Assembly (NCBI GenBank): GCA_003169845.1
Contig: PNAG01000011.1
Coordinates: forward strand, 341,044-405,043
Origin: Candidatus Dormiibacterota bacterium
GTDB lineage: Bacteria > Chloroflexota > Dormibacteria > Dormibacterales > Dormibacteraceae
Direction: 5' to 3'
Length of the DNA stretch: 64,000 nt
Shown: piece after piece, positions 61,192-64,000 of the stretch
Layout of the letters: each line of letters opens with the position of its first letter
Position numbering within the stretch: the stretch's first letter is position 1
The notes under the pieces: model-generated
What the model was told of the DNA's origin: nothing
Seen by the model: only the letters and a program-made list of their open reading frames with translations
The model's database searches: none
Program-made: the position numbers and the translations under genes

Positions 61192-62268
61192 TCATAGGCG
61201 GTAGAGATCCCGCGCGTTGTTCATCAACACATCTCGTCTCTGAGCGTCCGATAGGACACTCAGCAGCAAATTCACGCCCTCGTCCGGCCCATAGTTGTGC
61301 GGATAGTCGCTGCTGAACATCAACAAGCTGCCGGAGCCAATCTGATCGACGACTCGCCTGAGCTGCGCAAGGTCGTCGGGAGGCGCGTCGACTGGCTGGA
61401 CCGTAGCTCTAAAGTGACGACGGATATATGTCGACGGCAACTCGCGAACCCACGGCACTTCACGACGAAAGCCTTTCCATTCCTTATCAAGGCGCCACAT
61501 TAGCGCGGGAAGCCACGTGAAACCACTCTCCAGCAGGACGACTTTCAAATCCGGAAACCGCTCAAATACGCCTTCAGCGATGAGGCTGAGGACCTGGGAC
61601 TGGAAGATTTGGCTCATTCCGATGTACTCGTCGATGTAGAGGCTCGGCCACCCGCTCGAAGTCGGCGCAGTCACCGTCAATCCGCCAAAGTGAAGGCCGA
61701 TTGGAAAGCCGCATTCCGCAGCTGCATCATAGATAGGAAAGTACTGTCGCTTTCCGTAAGGAACCTCGGAGTGCACAGGAAGTAGAACCTGGACGAATCC
61801 AAGCTCCCCCTTCCGCATCGCCCACTTTCGGATCTCAATAGCTGCCTCACCCGGATCCTGGGTGGCTATAACAACGCTGGCCCTCAATTTGCTGCCCTCT
61901 GCCTCGTCACTTAGCCAGCGATCGGCGAGCCACTGGTTGGTTGCGCTCGCGAGACTTACGGCCAGATCGCGGTTCTGCAATGCCTCAAGGCCCATGTAAC
62001 AGTTCAGGATCGCGTGTGCAACGTCGGCGCGGCTAAGAAACAATTGCTTGACTTGCTCGACGCGGGTCTCCTCCGGGTTACCGTCAAGAATTGGCGGGTA
62101 GCAGTGGTCGAGTGCTTCTCGGAACTTGAAACCGCCGAAACCGACGAACTCTTGCCAGTGCCGAGGAAGATACTGTGCTAAGGCGGCGGTGTCGGGCGCT
62201 GCACAATGAATGTCGCAGTCGACCTTCAACTCAAGTTCGGTCTGGACAGCATTGGGGCGAGACATCAC
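61192..62268 (-). CDS. Amidohydrolase_2 (ACMSD-like) metal-dependent hydrolase/decarboxylase
   Basis: This 358-residue TIM-barrel enzyme has VDCDIHCAAP near residue 17, a second-layer HFGGLTVTA, and the C-terminal LMFSSDYPHNYGP aspartate-rich motif. The family includes ACMSD, 2,6-dihydroxybenzoate decarboxylase and similar enzymes that act on aromatic acids. It overlaps the next amidohydrolase gene by ATGA. Confidence 0.85.
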   Translation of the reverse strand: MMSRPNAVQTELELKVDCDIHCAAPDTAALAQYLPRHWQEFVGFGGFKFREALDHCYPPILDGNPEETRVEQVKQLFLSRADVAHAILNCYMGLEALQNRDLAVSLASATNQWLADRWLSDEAEGSKLRASVVIATQDPGEAAIEIRKWAMRKGELGFVQVLLPVHSEVPYGKRQYFPIYDAAAECGFPIGLHFGGLTVTAPTSSGWPSLYIDEYIGMSQIFQSQVLSLIAEGVFERFPDLKVVLLESGFTWLPALMWRLDKEWKGFRREVPWVRELPSTYIRRHFRATVQPVDAPPDDLAQLRRVVDQIGSGSLLMFSSDYPHNYGPDEGVNLLLSVLSDAQRRDVLMNNARDLYRL

Positions 62269-63419
62269 GCTCCATCCAGGCCTGCGAACCGATAGAGACT
62301 GACAGCATCGGACGACATGATCTGCCGCCGGAGTCCGGAGGCAATGTCGCTTGGCAGCGCGCGATCCGGCGCATCGAAGTCCCAGTGCGGATAGTCGGTT
62401 GAAAAAAGGAGTCTCCCGTTCATGTCTAATGCGTCCAAGATCTCGCGAAACTGCTCAGGCCTTTCGGGCTCTTCGATCGGCTGAGTTGTGAACGAGAAGT
62501 GGTGGCGCACGTACCATGACGGTTCTTGCTTTAGGTCAGGAACTTCCTCGCCCAGGATTCGCCAAGCACGATCCATCCTCCAGCAGAGGGAGGGCACCCA
62601 CGCGAATCCGCCTTCGATCAGAACAAACTGCAATCTTGGAATCTCGTCGAAGACGCCGCTGAAAACCAGGCTGCTGAGCTGAGCCGCGAATGCCTGTGGA
62701 TGACCGGCGTGAACTTCAAAATAGTAGGATGGCCAACCGGCGCCAGTTAGCGGTTGGCCGGCGATGCCTCCGACATGTACGCCAATAGGGAGGCCAGCTT
62801 CCGCGGCCGCCTTATATACTCGCCAAAATCGGCGATTGCCCAGGAGATCAACATTTCGCAATGTGACTAGAACCTGGACGAATCTAGGATGATGCGCCAG
62901 CCGCCGAATTTCGTCCTCGGCTTGGTCGGCGTCATTGATCGGAACGACGATGGCGGACACGAGGCGCGGCTCGGCGTCGAGCCATTCTGCCAGCGTCCAA
63001 TCGTTGATGGCTCGCGTGAGAGCAGCGCCATAGTCCCCAGGCTGGACCGAGAGCTGCGCGACATTCCCCGAATTCAGGATCGCAATTCGAACGTTCCATC
63101 GATCGAGCAACTGTTCCCTCAGGAAGTCGAGGTCGCTGCCCGCTGGCAAGCCCGACGATGGCATCGCGTCAACCCGAGAGTTCGAGCGCCTGGGTCGTGT
63201 TACGTAATATCCCGGCTCAGACAAGCGCCGTAATCCAATGCGGCGATGATAAGTCTGCCATCTGGGAGGGAGGTACTCGAGCAGCTTCTCGGTCGATGAC
63301 AGGTAGTGGTGGACGTCACAATCAATAATCGCGGGAGTGGAGGCCTGGCGCAGAGGTTTGGCGCTGGCGGTGACAACTCTATCCACTAGATGCGTCCAAA
63401 ATAGAGCGGCGCTTCTCAC
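62265..63419 (-). CDS. Second Amidohydrolase_2 (ACMSD-like) enzyme, paralogue of the next gene
   Basis: This 384-residue enzyme has IIDCDVHHYLS near residue 32, HVGGIAGQPLTGAGWPSYYF and LLFSTDYPHWDFD. It is similar throughout to the downstream paralogue, so the pair arose by duplication. Substrate and division of labour are unknown. An N-terminal 30-residue lead before the DCDVH motif may be an overlong start. Confidence 0.85.
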   Translation of the reverse strand: MRSAALFWTHLVDRVVTASAKPLRQASTPAIIDCDVHHYLSSTEKLLEYLPPRWQTYHRRIGLRRLSEPGYYVTRPRRSNSRVDAMPSSGLPAGSDLDFLREQLLDRWNVRIAILNSGNVAQLSVQPGDYGAALTRAINDWTLAEWLDAEPRLVSAIVVPINDADQAEDEIRRLAHHPRFVQVLVTLRNVDLLGNRRFWRVYKAAAEAGLPIGVHVGGIAGQPLTGAGWPSYYFEVHAGHPQAFAAQLSSLVFSGVFDEIPRLQFVLIEGGFAWVPSLCWRMDRAWRILGEEVPDLKQEPSWYVRHHFSFTTQPIEEPERPEQFREILDALDMNGRLLFSTDYPHWDFDAPDRALPSDIASGLRRQIMSSDAVSLYRFAGLDGA

Positions 63420-63446
63420 ATGTGAGGTTTTGCGGAATCGCTCCTC

Positions 63447-63896
63447 TCACTCGGCGACCTCTACTACGATGAACTCACGTTCAACCGTGGCCGGGTACGC
63501 CTCTGCCCTATATGGTCCCTTCATCATCGAAGATGACCGTGTTTCGGGCCTCGTCGCCTCAATTTCCCTTTCGACCAGGACAGTGTAGGGTCGAACGCGG
63601 GTGCGCTTGGGATCGAACCAAGACTGCCCGGTCTTGAGGTCGAACTCCCATCCATGCCATGGGCACTGTAGGAATTTCCTTGAGTCGTTGTACTCGTATA
63701 CCCCTGGCCCAGACGAGTCGAGAGATGAATAAACGTCCCCTTCACACAGCGGACCGCCCTGATGAGGACACACATTGCGAAGAGCAAAGAACTCTCCAGC
63801 AATGTTGAACACGCCAATCAGCCGGCCAGCCACACTAACAACGCGTCGAGCGCCATCCGGAATCTCGTCCACCGGCGCAACTCGATACCATCCCAT
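63447..63896 (-). CDS. Rieske [2Fe-2S] ferredoxin-like protein
   Basis: This 149-residue protein has the Rieske ligands in CPHQGGPLCEG and CPWHGWEFDLKTG, separated by an insert of about 28 residues. It fits a small ferredoxin of a ring-hydroxylating or similar oxygenase system. I choose ATG 63896 (GWYRVAPVDEIPDG); the longer frame has no ribosome binding site. It is the first gene before the two hydrolases. Confidence 0.88.
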   Translation of the reverse strand: MGWYRVAPVDEIPDGARRVVSVAGRLIGVFNIAGEFFALRNVCPHQGGPLCEGDVYSSLDSSGPGVYEYNDSRKFLQCPWHGWEFDLKTGQSWFDPKRTRVRPYTVLVEREIEATRPETRSSSMMKGPYRAEAYPATVEREFIVVEVAE

Positions 63897-63933
63897 GGTT
63901 ATTTGAGAATCTAGCCCCTGGACTGAACTGAAA

Positions 63934-64000
63934 GGCTCTTGGCGGCCCACAATCGCTTACGCAGTCGTCCTGTTGCGACTGTGTCAACTTGCAGCGTAAT
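63934..64000 (-). repeat. 67-bp repeated upstream element, Rieske copy
   Basis: This is the second copy of the element at 60976-61042, just upstream of the Rieske gene. On the minus strand it includes TTGACA and the inverted repeat CAGTCG...CGACTG. A TAGATT box about 11 bases before ATG 63896 may be the -10. Confidence 0.65.

Noticed and set aside
1-64000. CRISPR array
   Set aside because: No regularly spaced direct repeats of 24-40 bases with unique spacers were seen; the only tandem repeats are the 33-bp coding units at 31802.
46000-64000. Insertion sequence or integrase gene
   Set aside because: No transposase or integrase motifs were found despite the att-like repeats.

Overview
The window is high-GC bacterial chromosomal DNA, densely packed, with many 4-base ATGA gene overlaps. 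The core gene blocks (rpsB-tsf-pyrH-frr-uppS-cdsA-dxr-rseP-ispG-proS; comM-dprA-topA; ylxM-ffh-rpsP-khpA-rimM-trmD-rplS) together with Tad-pilus genes, a Ku/LigD repair pair, an eukaryote/archaea-type ProRS and two DUF4157 proteins suggest a soil terrabacterial lineage, perhaps Chloroflexota or Dormibacterota. That placement is inference; no rRNA gene is present to test it.

Layout. 1-2.9 kb: end of a Tad/Flp pilus operon (cpaB-like, tadB, tadC; the ATPase tadA is not in the window). 2.9-8.8 kb: signalling, with an MBL-fold hydrolase and a Rel/Spo ppGpp enzyme on the minus strand, divergent from a large GAF/HD-GYP protein. 8.8-10.2 kb: a tiny leader ORF coupled to a DUF4157 (eCIS core domain) protein. 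10.3-25.7 kb: a long minus-strand run of housekeeping genes for translation, isoprenoid and phospholipid synthesis, DNA topology and DNA uptake, interrupted by one lipoprotein. 25.7-35.9 kb: accessory genes, namely hydrolases, two ABC exporter pairs, Ku plus LigD ligase, an NmrA-like reductase with an N-terminal 11-residue tandem repeat, and a GNAT. 35.9-41.4 kb: the ribosome/SRP operon, rnhB and yraN, with divergent ylxM and dinB. 41.4-46 kb: a DksA/TraR-like protein with an unlisted 53-aa partner, an orphan HlyD-type adaptor, a broken Gfo/Idh gene and a catalase. 46.1-49.3 kb: a small island (hicAB and a second DUF4157 protein) bounded by diverged direct repeats that carry the 3' half of a tRNA-Asn-like gene. 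49.7-64 kb: a catabolic/uptake island with two PLP enzymes, RidA, a 2-hydroxyacid dehydrogenase, a complete Opp-type ABC importer whose operon ends in a GatC-like/amidase pair, two tandem metal-dependent hydrolases of the ACMSD type and a Rieske ferredoxin.

How it fits together. The core operons look ordinary. Many non-operonic genes share one promoter layout: a TAnnnT box ending 6-10 bases before the start codon, with no usable Shine-Dalgarno sequence. This implies leaderless mRNAs for relA/spoT, ku, ligD, rnhB, ylxM, comM and others. Genes inside the islands mostly have Shine-Dalgarno sequences instead. The two places that most deserve follow-up are the tRNA-flanked hicAB-DUF4157 island, whose DUF4157 protein seems to carry a clan CD-like or lipase-like effector domain, and the Opp/amidase/amidohydrolase/Rieske cluster, which has a duplicated 67-bp upstream element.
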